NCBI GenBank assembly: GCA_031425325.1
Contig: JANPJD010000062.1
Location: forward strand, 1 to 9,680
Reading direction: 5' to 3'
Source: Aliitabrizicola sp031425325
GTDB taxonomy: Bacteria; Pseudomonadota; Alphaproteobacteria; Rhodobacterales; Rhodobacteraceae
Length of the DNA: 9,680 bases
A program made the translations under genes and the position numbers. Position 1 is the stretch's first letter; the number at the start of each line of letters is the position of its first letter. A model generated the notes under the pieces. That model saw only the letters and a program-made list of their open reading frames with translations, ran no database searches and was not told the origin of the DNA. Positions 1 through 5,090 of this stretch are shown piece by piece.

Positions 1-123
1 GAAGCACTGTCCTTGACGTCGAACCTTCGCACATCTGTCACATGATGCTCACACACCACATGATCAGTCTCTGTCTGTGCCAAGCCATCCGAAGATGACC
101 CAACCAAGACAGTGAAGCTGACA

Positions 124-155
124 CCTACATCATCGGGGATCGCTCCCCTAGTAGG
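124..155 (-). other. Second leader stem-loop
   Basis: CCTAC (124-128) pairs with GTAGG (151-155), and GGGG (135-138) pairs with CCCC (145-148) around ATCGCT. It forms a two-part hairpin between the first leader stem-loop and the expected 16S start. No T run follows, so it is a structural or processing element rather than a terminator. Confidence 0.5.
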
Positions 156-157
156 CC

Positions 158-203
158 GATATGCTTGGATTTGGCGTCGAAACGACCAAACCGCCCGCAT
201 ATC
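158..203 (-). other. Leader stem-loop downstream of boxA
   Basis: The arms GATATGC (158-164) and GCATATC (197-203) are perfectly complementary. Inside them TTTGG (170-174) pairs with CCAAA (186-190), and TCG (177-179) with CGA (183-185) around an AAA loop. The long imperfect stem is transcribed just after boxA and is likely part of rrn leader folding or processing. Confidence 0.55.
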
Positions 204-221
204 CCTTCATAACCAACAGTC

Positions 222-231
222 TCAAAGAGCA
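222..231 (-). promoter_or_regulatory. boxA antitermination element of the rrn leader
   Basis: The minus strand reads TGCTCTTTGA, close to the E. coli rrn boxA (TGCTCTTTAACA). In the nascent RNA boxA is bound by NusB-NusE (S10), which helps make RNA polymerase resistant to Rho across the untranslated rRNA genes. It lies about 130 nt downstream of the candidate start site, with a hairpin upstream and stem-loops downstream, as in other rrn leaders. Confidence 0.75.
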
Positions 232-254
232 CGCCAGAGAAAAATATGACCGGC

Positions 255-290
255 CACCAACTTCTTGGTGCGTCCGACCAACTTCCTTGG
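255..290 (-). repeat. Tandem boxB-like hairpins in the rrn leader
   Basis: Two near-identical short palindromes lie 21 nt apart. One at 255-270 is CACCAA / loop CTTC / TTGGTG, a perfect 6-bp stem. One at 278-290 is CCAA / CTTCC / TTGG. The shared core ACCAACTTC(C)TTGG shows they are a direct duplication. They sit upstream of boxA in transcript order, where a boxB hairpin is found in nut and rrn antitermination sites. An ATTTTT run follows about 10 nt after the first hairpin, too far for a standard intrinsic terminator. Confidence 0.5.
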
Positions 291-365
291 GCTTTCCGAA
301 CCGTCGCTACCGTCTTCCGGCGTTCCGATCCGTTCCGACACTGCTTTCGCCGTCTCGATGCCAGC

Positions 366-394
366 TATCTAGGGATATGCGCCGCCCGTCGCAA
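366..394 (-). promoter_or_regulatory. rRNA operon promoter (candidate P1)
   Basis: On the minus strand there is a -35 TTGCGA (394-389), exactly 17 bp, then a -10 TAGATA (371-366). An A/T tract just upstream of the -35 (plus strand GAAAAATCG, 397-405) could serve as an UP element. Initiation is expected near 359-360. The -10 does not end in T, which is characteristic of Rhodobacter-type promoters, including rRNA promoters, that depend on the activator CarD. The spacing, the position ahead of boxA and the lack of a better hexamer pair support the call. The exact start site is inference. Confidence 0.6.
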
Positions 395-491
395 GCAGAA
401 AAATCGTGGCCCGTCACAGTTTCTTCGTAATGCCTGCATTTGCTGCGTTTTCAGGCAAGACGAGCGGTGAGGCTGCCTTGGACGAGGCGGG

Positions 492-500
492 TTATCCACA
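492..500 (+). promoter_or_regulatory. Perfect DnaA box
   Basis: TTATCCACA matches the DnaA-box consensus TTATNCACA exactly. It lies in the noncoding gap about 100 bp upstream of the candidate rRNA promoter and 34 bp past the amidohydrolase stop codon. Only one copy is visible, with no AT-rich unwinding region or iterons, so this is not an origin. It may be a regulatory or DnaA-titrating site. Confidence 0.45.
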
Positions 501-533
501 GGTAGTGGGCCAACCCCGCCCCGAAAAGCCGAC

Positions 534-2222
534 TCAACCGTCCGACTCAGTCAGATTTGCGAAGATGATCTGCCCGCCACAGACTGTGAGGGCGATTCCC
601 AGCCCGCCCACCTGCCCCGGCTCGGTCGCTTCGATGTCACCGCCCAGAAGAACGAGGTCCCCCGCAAGCCCGGTGACCAGCCGTCCGGTCACCTGCTCGC
701 GATGCGCGGCCCAGGCCCCGCGGGCAGTATAGGCCCGCAGCACCGACATAAGGTCTACCCGCTGGTCCGGGCCGTCCGCCGACCAGGGCCGGCGCGTCAG
801 CGCTGCCTGGATGTTGCGAAGCACCGACACATCCGTTACCGGCCAGTCCGACGCGAAGGCCAGCGGCGAGCCCGCCTCGACGATCTCGCGCGTTGGAAAG
901 CTGTCGGCCCAGCGAGCCTCGCCCACCACGTCGATCGACGGGTGCAAGCCGAAATCCATCGCACCGGGCGGATGCGACGGCTGCATCGAGGCGACGATGC
1001 CGAGCGCGCCAAGGCGCGGCACGTCGCTGCGGTCGATCAACTCGATATGCTCGATGCGGTGACGGCTGTCGCGCACCCCGTTCTCGCGCCTTGCGGCCTC
1101 AAAGCCGTCAATAGTCACCCGCACCGCCCCGTCGCCGATGGCATGGACTGCGATCTGCAGCCCGCGCCTATCGATCTCGATCGCGACTTCGGCGAAACGC
1201 TCCGGCGCGAACAGGGGTTCGGCGCGGTGACCGGGGTGGCCGGGGTAGTCGTCGAGGCGATAAGCGGTCCGGCTGTCCATCACGCCATCCATGAACATCT
1301 TCACGAAGCCCGAGGACAGCCACTCGTCGTCGAACCCGGCCCGCATCGCCTCGGCGCGCTCAAGCTCCGCCAGATCCATCTCGGGCTTGAGGTGGAAGGG
1401 CACCTTCACCCGTGCCGTCAGGCGGCCCTCAGCCTGCAACTCGCGCAGCAGCGTCAGCAGATAGAGGTTGCCGTCCATGTTCACCATCGAGGTGATGCCA
1501 TGGCGCGCGCAATGCGAAAGGCCAGCCACAAGCTTTTCGCGGTCCGCCGCCCGCTCGGCCTCGGCGGGCCAGGGCGCAGGCTCGCGGCCCGTCGCGATCC
1601 CGAGGTTCAGACGCAGGTCGCCCCCCAGCGCAATCACCGGGGCGAAGGCCTCGAACTCGCGCAACTCGCCGGTGGCGAGGCCGTCGGGCGCCAGGACCAC
1701 CTCATGCCCGCGCGGCATCGCGGCCCCGTGCAGCAGCCCCGCCGCGCGCAGCGCCGCCGTGTTGGCCCAGACCGTGTGATGATCATACGCGGTCATCGCG
1801 ATCGGCCTGTCAGCGATAATCGCATCCAGATCATGCCGCGTGATAGAGCGGCCCAGCATCGCGTAATCCGCCCCCTGCGCCATCAGAAGGGGCCGCTCGG
1901 GATGCGCTGCTGCGAAGGCGCGGAAAGCCGAGGCCAGCGCCTCGGCGCCCGCCACCCCGGCCAACTGCAGATGCGACAGCTCAGATCCGCCAAGGCCCAG
2001 ATGCAAATGGCTCTCGAAGAACCCCGGCAGCAGCGTCCGCCCCGCCCCGTCGATCACGCGGCAGCCCGGCCCCGCCAGTGCCTCAACCTCGGCAGTTCCC
2101 CCAACGGCAAGGATGCGCCCCCCGGCCAGCGCCACCGCCTCGGCCCGAGGATGGTCCTCATCCATCGTCAGCACACGCGCATTCGTCACGATCAGGTCGG
2201 CCTGCATGTTTTCCGCTTTCAT
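534..2222 (-). CDS. Metal-dependent amidohydrolase, YtcJ-like (amidohydrolase family 3)
   Basis: Probable cytosolic hydrolase of 562 aa, a normal length for YtcJ-type members of the amidohydrolase superfamily. An N-terminal beta-sandwich segment (ADLIVTNARVLTMD, 8-21) leads into the metal-binding HxH of FFESHLHL (H72, H74). Further likely metal or active-site residues are K308 in FVKMFMDG, H360 in AVHAIGDG, H392 in IEHIEL and D459 in FASDWPV. The C-terminal GDLVLLGGD strand closes the composite domain. The family hydrolyses amides, N-acyl compounds and related bonds; the substrate here cannot be read. The start overlaps the ureohydrolase stop in ATGA, implying translational coupling. M6 (2207) is an alternative start, and the first ATG lies at the edge of a repeat element. 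The gene is the last in its operon, and no clear terminator separates it from the rRNA promoter downstream. Confidence 0.88.
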   Translation of the reverse strand: MKAENMQADLIVTNARVLTMDEDHPRAEAVALAGGRILAVGGTAEVEALAGPGCRVIDGAGRTLLPGFFESHLHLGLGGSELSHLQLAGVAGAEALASAFRAFAAAHPERPLLMAQGADYAMLGRSITRHDLDAIIADRPIAMTAYDHHTVWANTAALRAAGLLHGAAMPRGHEVVLAPDGLATGELREFEAFAPVIALGGDLRLNLGIATGREPAPWPAEAERAADREKLVAGLSHCARHGITSMVNMDGNLYLLTLLRELQAEGRLTARVKVPFHLKPEMDLAELERAEAMRAGFDDEWLSSGFVKMFMDGVMDSRTAYRLDDYPGHPGHRAEPLFAPERFAEVAIEIDRRGLQIAVHAIGDGAVRVTIDGFEAARRENGVRDSRHRIEHIELIDRSDVPRLGALGIVASMQPSHPPGAMDFGLHPSIDVVGEARWADSFPTREIVEAGSPLAFASDWPVTDVSVLRNIQAALTRRPWSADGPDQRVDLMSVLRAYTARGAWAAHREQVTGRLVTGLAGDLVLLGGDIEATEPGQVGGLGIALTVCGGQIIFANLTESDG

Positions 2223-3247
2223 TCTGGCACAAGTATCCCGGGGGAGAGCCCCGGACCTGGTCCGGGGCGAGTGGGCGTTGCCCCCTGCCCCGCCAGCCGC
2301 TCGGCGATCACGCAGAGCATCTCGAACATCAGCGTCACGCCAAGGAACGCCGTTCCGCCCGACGGATCGAAGGGCGGCGACACCTCGACGAGGTCCGCGC
2401 CCACCACGTTGACGCCGCGCAGCCCCCGCGCTGCCTGAAGCGCCTGATACGAGGTCGGACCCCCGATCTCGGGCGTGCCGGTGCCCGGGGCATAGGCGGG
2501 GTCAACGAAGTCGATGTCGTAGCTCACATAAGTACCGCCCGCGCCGGCGCGGTCGCGCGCTTCGGCCATTACGTCATCGAGGCCGCGCGCGAACATCTCT
2601 TCGATGCCGATCACGCGGATGCCGACGGCATCGGCGAAGTCGCGGTCCTCGAAATCATAGGCCGAACCCCGGATGCCGATCATCGTCACACGATGAGGGT
2701 CGAGCAGCCCCTCCTCGACCGCCCGGCGAAAGGGGGTGCCGTGGGTGTACATGGTGCCGCCGAAGTAGCTGTGGAAAAGGTCGGTGTGGCTGTCGAAATG
2801 GATCATCCCGAGCGGTCGGTCCTTTGCCAGCGCGCGCAGGATCGGCAGCGTGCAAAGGTGATCGCCCCCGGCGGTCAGGGGCACGATGCCAAGGCCTGCC
2901 ACCCGCGCATAAAAGGCCTCCATCCGGGCCAGCGTGTCCATCAGGTCCGCCGGGTTCGGTCCGACATCGCCAAGGTCCGCGCAGCGCACCGCCTCGAAGG
3001 GCCGCACGCGCGTCAGGCCGTTCTGCGCGCGGATCATGGTAGAGGCGTCGCGCATCTGGCGCGGCCCGTGGCGCGGACCGGGCCGGTTCGTGGTGCCACC
3101 ATCCCAGGGCGCGCCGATCAGCCCGACCTGCACCTGCCCGATGCGCGGATCGTCCAACGGCACATGCGGCAGGCGCATGAAGGTCGGGATGCCCGCAAAG
3201 CGCGGCAGGTCGAAACCCGAGACCGGCCGAAAGTCGTCATGGTCCAT
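2219..3247 (-). CDS. Agmatinase/guanidinobutyrase-like ureohydrolase
   Basis: Mn-dependent ureohydrolase of the arginase/agmatinase family, 342 aa, which splits a guanidino compound into urea and an amine. Visible binuclear-metal ligands are H130 in GGDH, D152/H154/D156 in FDSHTD (most members have DAHTD) and D244/D246 in SYDIDFVDP. The APGTGTPEIGG loop (253-263) and the VVGADLVEVSPPFD strand (281-294) resemble agmatinases and guanidinobutyrases more than true arginases. The start ATG has GGAG 6 nt upstream (3254-3257). The stop overlaps the next gene's ATG by 4 bp, and both probably form one guanidino/amide catabolic operon. The last dozen or so residues (GPGLSPGILVPE) are encoded by a repeat element, so the tail is probably not part of the folded core. 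Agmatine is the default guess, but guanidinobutyrate or another guanidino acid is equally possible; speB is not assigned. Confidence 0.88.
   Translation of the reverse strand: MDHDDFRPVSGFDLPRFAGIPTFMRLPHVPLDDPRIGQVQVGLIGAPWDGGTTNRPGPRHGPRQMRDASTMIRAQNGLTRVRPFEAVRCADLGDVGPNPADLMDTLARMEAFYARVAGLGIVPLTAGGDHLCTLPILRALAKDRPLGMIHFDSHTDLFHSYFGGTMYTHGTPFRRAVEEGLLDPHRVTMIGIRGSAYDFEDRDFADAVGIRVIGIEEMFARGLDDVMAEARDRAGAGGTYVSYDIDFVDPAYAPGTGTPEIGGPTSYQALQAARGLRGVNVVGADLVEVSPPFDPSGGTAFLGVTLMFEMLCVIAERLAGQGATPTRPGPGPGLSPGILVPE
2223..2268 (-). repeat. Modular dispersed repeat, copy A (motif plus palindrome)
   Basis: On the plus strand this is TCTG, one base, CACAAGTATCC, a G run, then a 21-bp palindrome (2248-2268) with perfect 10-bp arms GCCCCGGACC / GGTCCGGGGC around one T. 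The TCTGN(1-2)CACAAGTATCC..GGGGG module recurs at 9145-9189, followed there by a different hairpin. This copy lies at the junction of two overlapping genes and encodes the C-terminus of the ureohydrolase. From memory, GGATACTTG/GGATATTTG-type motifs are common between genes in Rhodobacteraceae; I could not verify this. Confidence 0.55.
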
Positions 3248-3253
3248 GCCCGT

Positions 3254-3257
3254 CTCC
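3254..3257 (-). promoter_or_regulatory. Ribosome binding site of the ureohydrolase gene
   Basis: GGAG on the minus strand lies 6 nt before the ATG at 3247, fixing the start of the ureohydrolase. Confidence 0.6.
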
Positions 3258-3364
3258 TGATTCCCGCCCGCATCTGACCACCGCCACCCGGCCCTGTCAC
3301 TGCCTCAGCGTCCCAAACCGAAGCAACCGCCCGCGCATCGCGGCAGTCCGGTATGCAAGCAGGC

Positions 3365-3394
3365 TTGACCTTCGGGAAGCGATCAGCCTCTATC
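3365..3394 (+). promoter_or_regulatory. Candidate bactofilin promoter
   Basis: TTGACC (3365-3370) matches the first five bases of the -35 consensus. A weak -10-like TCTATC (3389-3394) follows after 18 bp. It lies 40 bp upstream of the bactofilin start in the 186-bp gap shared with the divergent ureohydrolase gene. The -10 is poor, so the call is tentative. Confidence 0.3.
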
Positions 3395-3433
3395 GCCGCA
3401 CCTTGGACAGCACGGCGAAGCCGAAGGACCAGC

Positions 3434-3808
3434 ATGAACACCAAGCCCGCCGAGACCGATCCCCGCAGTGCCGCCCGTGCCGCCGTCCCCGGCGGTCGCA
3501 CCGTGCTCGCCGCAGACATCCGCCTTTCGGGCGATCTGGGGTCCACCGGCACGGTCGAGATCCTGGGCGAGGTCACTGGCGACGTGACCGCCCACACCCT
3601 GATCGTCGGCGTCGAGGGGCAGCTCAAGGGTTCGGTCAGTGCCGAGACGGTCGAGGTGCGCGGGCATCTGGATGGTCGGGTCAGCTGCGTAGGCTTCACG
3701 CTGCGCTCGTCGGCCATCGTGGCGGCGGAAGTGAATTACGAAAGCCTCGTGATCGAAAGCGGCGCGCAGATTGACGGCAAGTTCAAGCAGGCCAAGCGTC
3801 AGGCCTGA
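3434..3808 (+). CDS. Bactofilin (polymer-forming cytoskeletal protein)
   Basis: Small bactofilin of 124 aa. Bactofilins self-assemble without nucleotide into filaments or membrane-associated patches and act in cell shape, stalk or envelope patterning. After a short disordered N-terminus (about 1-21), the rest is a run of beta-helix rungs with regular glycine and valine spacing: LSGDLGSTGTVEILGEVTG, then VEGQLKGSV, VRGHLDGRV and IESGAQIDGKF. A short basic tail (KQAKRQA) follows. The ATG at 3434 is chosen because GAAGGA lies just upstream, and the in-frame ATG at 3353 would add an unrelated arginine-rich stretch. No M23 peptidase partner is adjacent, unlike many bactofilin loci. The 3' end is 9 bp from the oppositely oriented thioesterase gene. 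Function in this organism is inferred from the family only. Confidence 0.85.
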   Translation: MNTKPAETDPRSAARAAVPGGRTVLAADIRLSGDLGSTGTVEILGEVTGDVTAHTLIVGVEGQLKGSVSAETVEVRGHLDGRVSCVGFTLRSSAIVAAEVNYESLVIESGAQIDGKFKQAKRQA

Positions 3809-3817
3809 CGCCCTTGC

Positions 3818-4240
3818 CTAGCGCTTCGGCGGGATCGAATAGGTCAGGCTGACCCGCGCGACAGCGCCGTCCATTCCCTCGGAATGGATCAGCGTGTCCG
3901 CCACCGCCAGAACCCGCCCCAGCTTCAGCAGCCGCACCCGCGCCAGAAGGTCTGCTCCCGGCTGCGGCTTTCGCAAGAAGTCGACCGACGCGCTGGTGGT
4001 GACAGCAAGGGCGACCGGTCCGATCCGCGACAGGATCGCAAGATAGGCCGCCACATCCGCCAGCGCGAACATTGAAGGACCCGACACGGTGCCCCCAGGC
4101 CGCAGATGACGGTCCGCCACATGCATCCGCAGCGTCAGGCCGTCAGCGTCAAGCGCCTCAACCCCGAAATCGCCCGAGACCTGCGGAAACTCGCGGTTCA
4201 GGAACGTCGCGATCTCTTCCGCGGTCATCGCCAGCGTCAT
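3818..4240 (-). CDS. PaaI-family hot-dog thioesterase
   Basis: Predicted cytosolic acyl-CoA thioesterase of 140 aa with a single hot-dog fold, normal for PaaI-like enzymes, which usually act as tetramers. The central helix segment HLRPGGTVSGPSMFALAD (45-62) is the family signature, with D62 the usual active-site acid. FLRKP (88-92) and the C-terminal strand ARVSLTYSIPP (128-138) also fit. The start at 4240 has GGGAA a few bases upstream (minus strand AAGGGAAAGTGC before ATG); M5 (MTAEE) is a less likely alternative. Upstream in-frame ATGs lie inside the divergent crotonase gene and are rejected. Its neighbour across a 57-bp divergent gap is an acyl-CoA enzyme, which suggests fatty or aromatic acyl-CoA housekeeping. 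The substrate chain is unknown. Confidence 0.85.
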   Translation of the reverse strand: MTLAMTAEEIATFLNREFPQVSGDFGVEALDADGLTLRMHVADRHLRPGGTVSGPSMFALADVAAYLAILSRIGPVALAVTTSASVDFLRKPQPGADLLARVRLLKLGRVLAVADTLIHSEGMDGAVARVSLTYSIPPKR

Positions 4241-4260
4241 GCACTTTCCCTTCGCCCGGC

Positions 4261-4290
4261 TGTTGCCTAGTGTTGCGGGCGCAGCAGAGG
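4261..4290 (+). promoter_or_regulatory. Divergent control region and start-deciding RBS of the crotonase gene
   Basis: The 57-bp gap between two divergent acyl-CoA genes holds TGTTGC-CTAG-TGTTGC (4261-4276), a 6-nt direct repeat that could be an operator or part of a -10 (TAGTGT, 4268-4273). No good -35 is seen. AGAGG (4286-4290) is only 1 nt from the first ATG (4292) but 7 nt from the second (4298), so the second is the likely start. Confidence 0.35.
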
Positions 4291-4297
4291 AATGACA

Positions 4298-5077
4298 ATG
4301 CCCGATCCGATCCTGACGCGCCACGATACGGACGGCGTCGCGACGCTGACGCTGAACGCGCCCGCCCGCCTCAACGTTCTGAGCGACGCCATGCTCGCAG
4401 CCCTCACCGAGGCTTTCGCGGCACTCGCGGGCGACCGCACGGCCCGCGTCGTGATCCTTCGGGCCGAGGGGCGGGCCTTCTGCGCCGGGCATGACCTGAC
4501 CGAGATGCAGGCGGCGCGGGCGGCACCGGACGACGGCCGCGCCACACTCGCCGACCTCTTTGCGCGCTGCGCGGCCGTCATGCAGGCGATCCCCGCCCTG
4601 CCCCAGCCGGTAATAGCCGAGGTCCAGGGCATCGCCACGGCCGCCGGATGCCAGCTTGCCGCCTCATGCGACATGGCGGTCGCGTCGGACACCGCCCGCT
4701 TCGGGGTGAACGGCGTCAACATCGGCCTCTTCTGTTCAACCCCGATGGTCGCCCTGACTCGCGCCGTGCCGCCCAAGGTCGCGTTCGAAATGCTTACGAC
4801 GGGCGGCTTCATCGACGCGGCCCGCGCCCGCGAGGTGGGCCTTGTGAACCGAGTCGTATCCCCCGACGCGCTGCGCTCGGAAACCCAAACCCTCGCCGCC
4901 ACGATCGCGGCCAAGCTCGACCCCGCCGTGCGGATCGGAAAGCGCGCCTTCTACGACCAGCAGGGCCTGCCGCTCGACCAGGCCTATGCGCTGACCGGCG
5001 CCGTGATGGTCGAGAACATGCTCTGGGGCGAGACGGACGCCGCGATCAGCAGCTTTCTGGACAAGCGCAAACCCTGA
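4298..5077 (+). CDS. Enoyl-CoA hydratase/isomerase family protein (ECHDC3-like crotonase)
   Basis: Crotonase-fold protein of 259 aa acting on an acyl-CoA thioester. The oxyanion-hole motifs are FCAGHDL (61-67) and GIATAAGCQLAASCDMA (111-127). The segment RFGVNGVNIGLFCSTP (134-149) resembles the ECHDC3 branch. Compared with mitochondrial enoyl-CoA hydratase, the first catalytic glutamate (Glu144 in QPE) is replaced by glycine (G139), while the second (Glu164 type, in AFEMLTTGG) is kept as E164. Simple hydratase activity is therefore doubtful; an isomerase-like or other one-glutamate reaction is possible. The start at 4298 is chosen over 4292 for RBS spacing. The gene is divergent from a thioesterase, which fits acyl-CoA metabolism, and ends 13 bp from the convergent carboxypeptidase. 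The fold assignment is firm, the reaction is not. Confidence 0.87.
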   Translation: MPDPILTRHDTDGVATLTLNAPARLNVLSDAMLAALTEAFAALAGDRTARVVILRAEGRAFCAGHDLTEMQAARAAPDDGRATLADLFARCAAVMQAIPALPQPVIAEVQGIATAAGCQLAASCDMAVASDTARFGVNGVNIGLFCSTPMVALTRAVPPKVAFEMLTTGGFIDAARAREVGLVNRVVSPDALRSETQTLAATIAAKLDPAVRIGKRAFYDQQGLPLDQAYALTGAVMVENMLWGETDAAISSFLDKRKP

Positions 5078-5090
5078 CAGCCTGCCGCCG

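Larger units (their letters stand above)
1..359 (-). other. rRNA operon 5' leader (precursor rRNA, partial)
   Basis: Read on the minus strand, this stretch looks like the transcribed leader ahead of a 16S rRNA gene that begins outside the window. It has a sigma70-type promoter upstream (366-394), tandem small hairpins, a boxA element (222-231) and two strong stem-loops (158-203 and 124-155). The arrangement boxB-like hairpin, then boxA, then structured spacer is that of bacterial rrn leaders. The first bases of 16S (AGAGTTTGATCCTGGCTC) are absent on both strands, so the mature rRNA lies left of base 1. An ITS between 16S and 23S is unlikely, because a protein gene rather than 16S lies upstream and no tRNA-Ile or tRNA-Ala is present. 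The low GC relative to the rest of the window and the lack of any plausible coding frame agree. The 5' end is inferred from the promoter. Confidence 0.72.

Noticed and set aside
255..270. Hairpin followed by ATTTTT as an intrinsic terminator
   Set aside because: The T run starts about 10 nt after the stem and the stem is only 6 bp; its place before boxA fits an antitermination leader better.
431..457. Inverted repeat TGCCTG...CAGGCA as a terminator for the amidohydrolase operon
   Set aside because: The 6-bp stem has a long loop and no T run on the minus strand.
161..732. Small open frames in the left 500 bp
   Set aside because: They lack ribosome binding sites and family resemblance, and lie over the rRNA leader and promoter.
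2248..2268. Strong GC palindrome as a terminator inside the ureohydrolase-amidohydrolase operon
   Set aside because: No T run follows, it lies inside coding sequence, and the genes overlap translationally.
702..2438. Long open frame of 578 codons on the plus strand
   Set aside because: It is antisense to the clearly recognisable amidohydrolase, is rich in Arg, His, Pro and Gln as expected from a GC-rich antisense frame, and matches no family I know.
2078..3277. 399-codon plus-strand frame
   Set aside because: Antisense shadow of the ureohydrolase gene with the same biased composition.
3353..3433. Longer N-terminus for the bactofilin
   Set aside because: The extra 27 residues are Arg/Ser-rich and unlike the family, and the AAGGA site supports the ATG at 3434.
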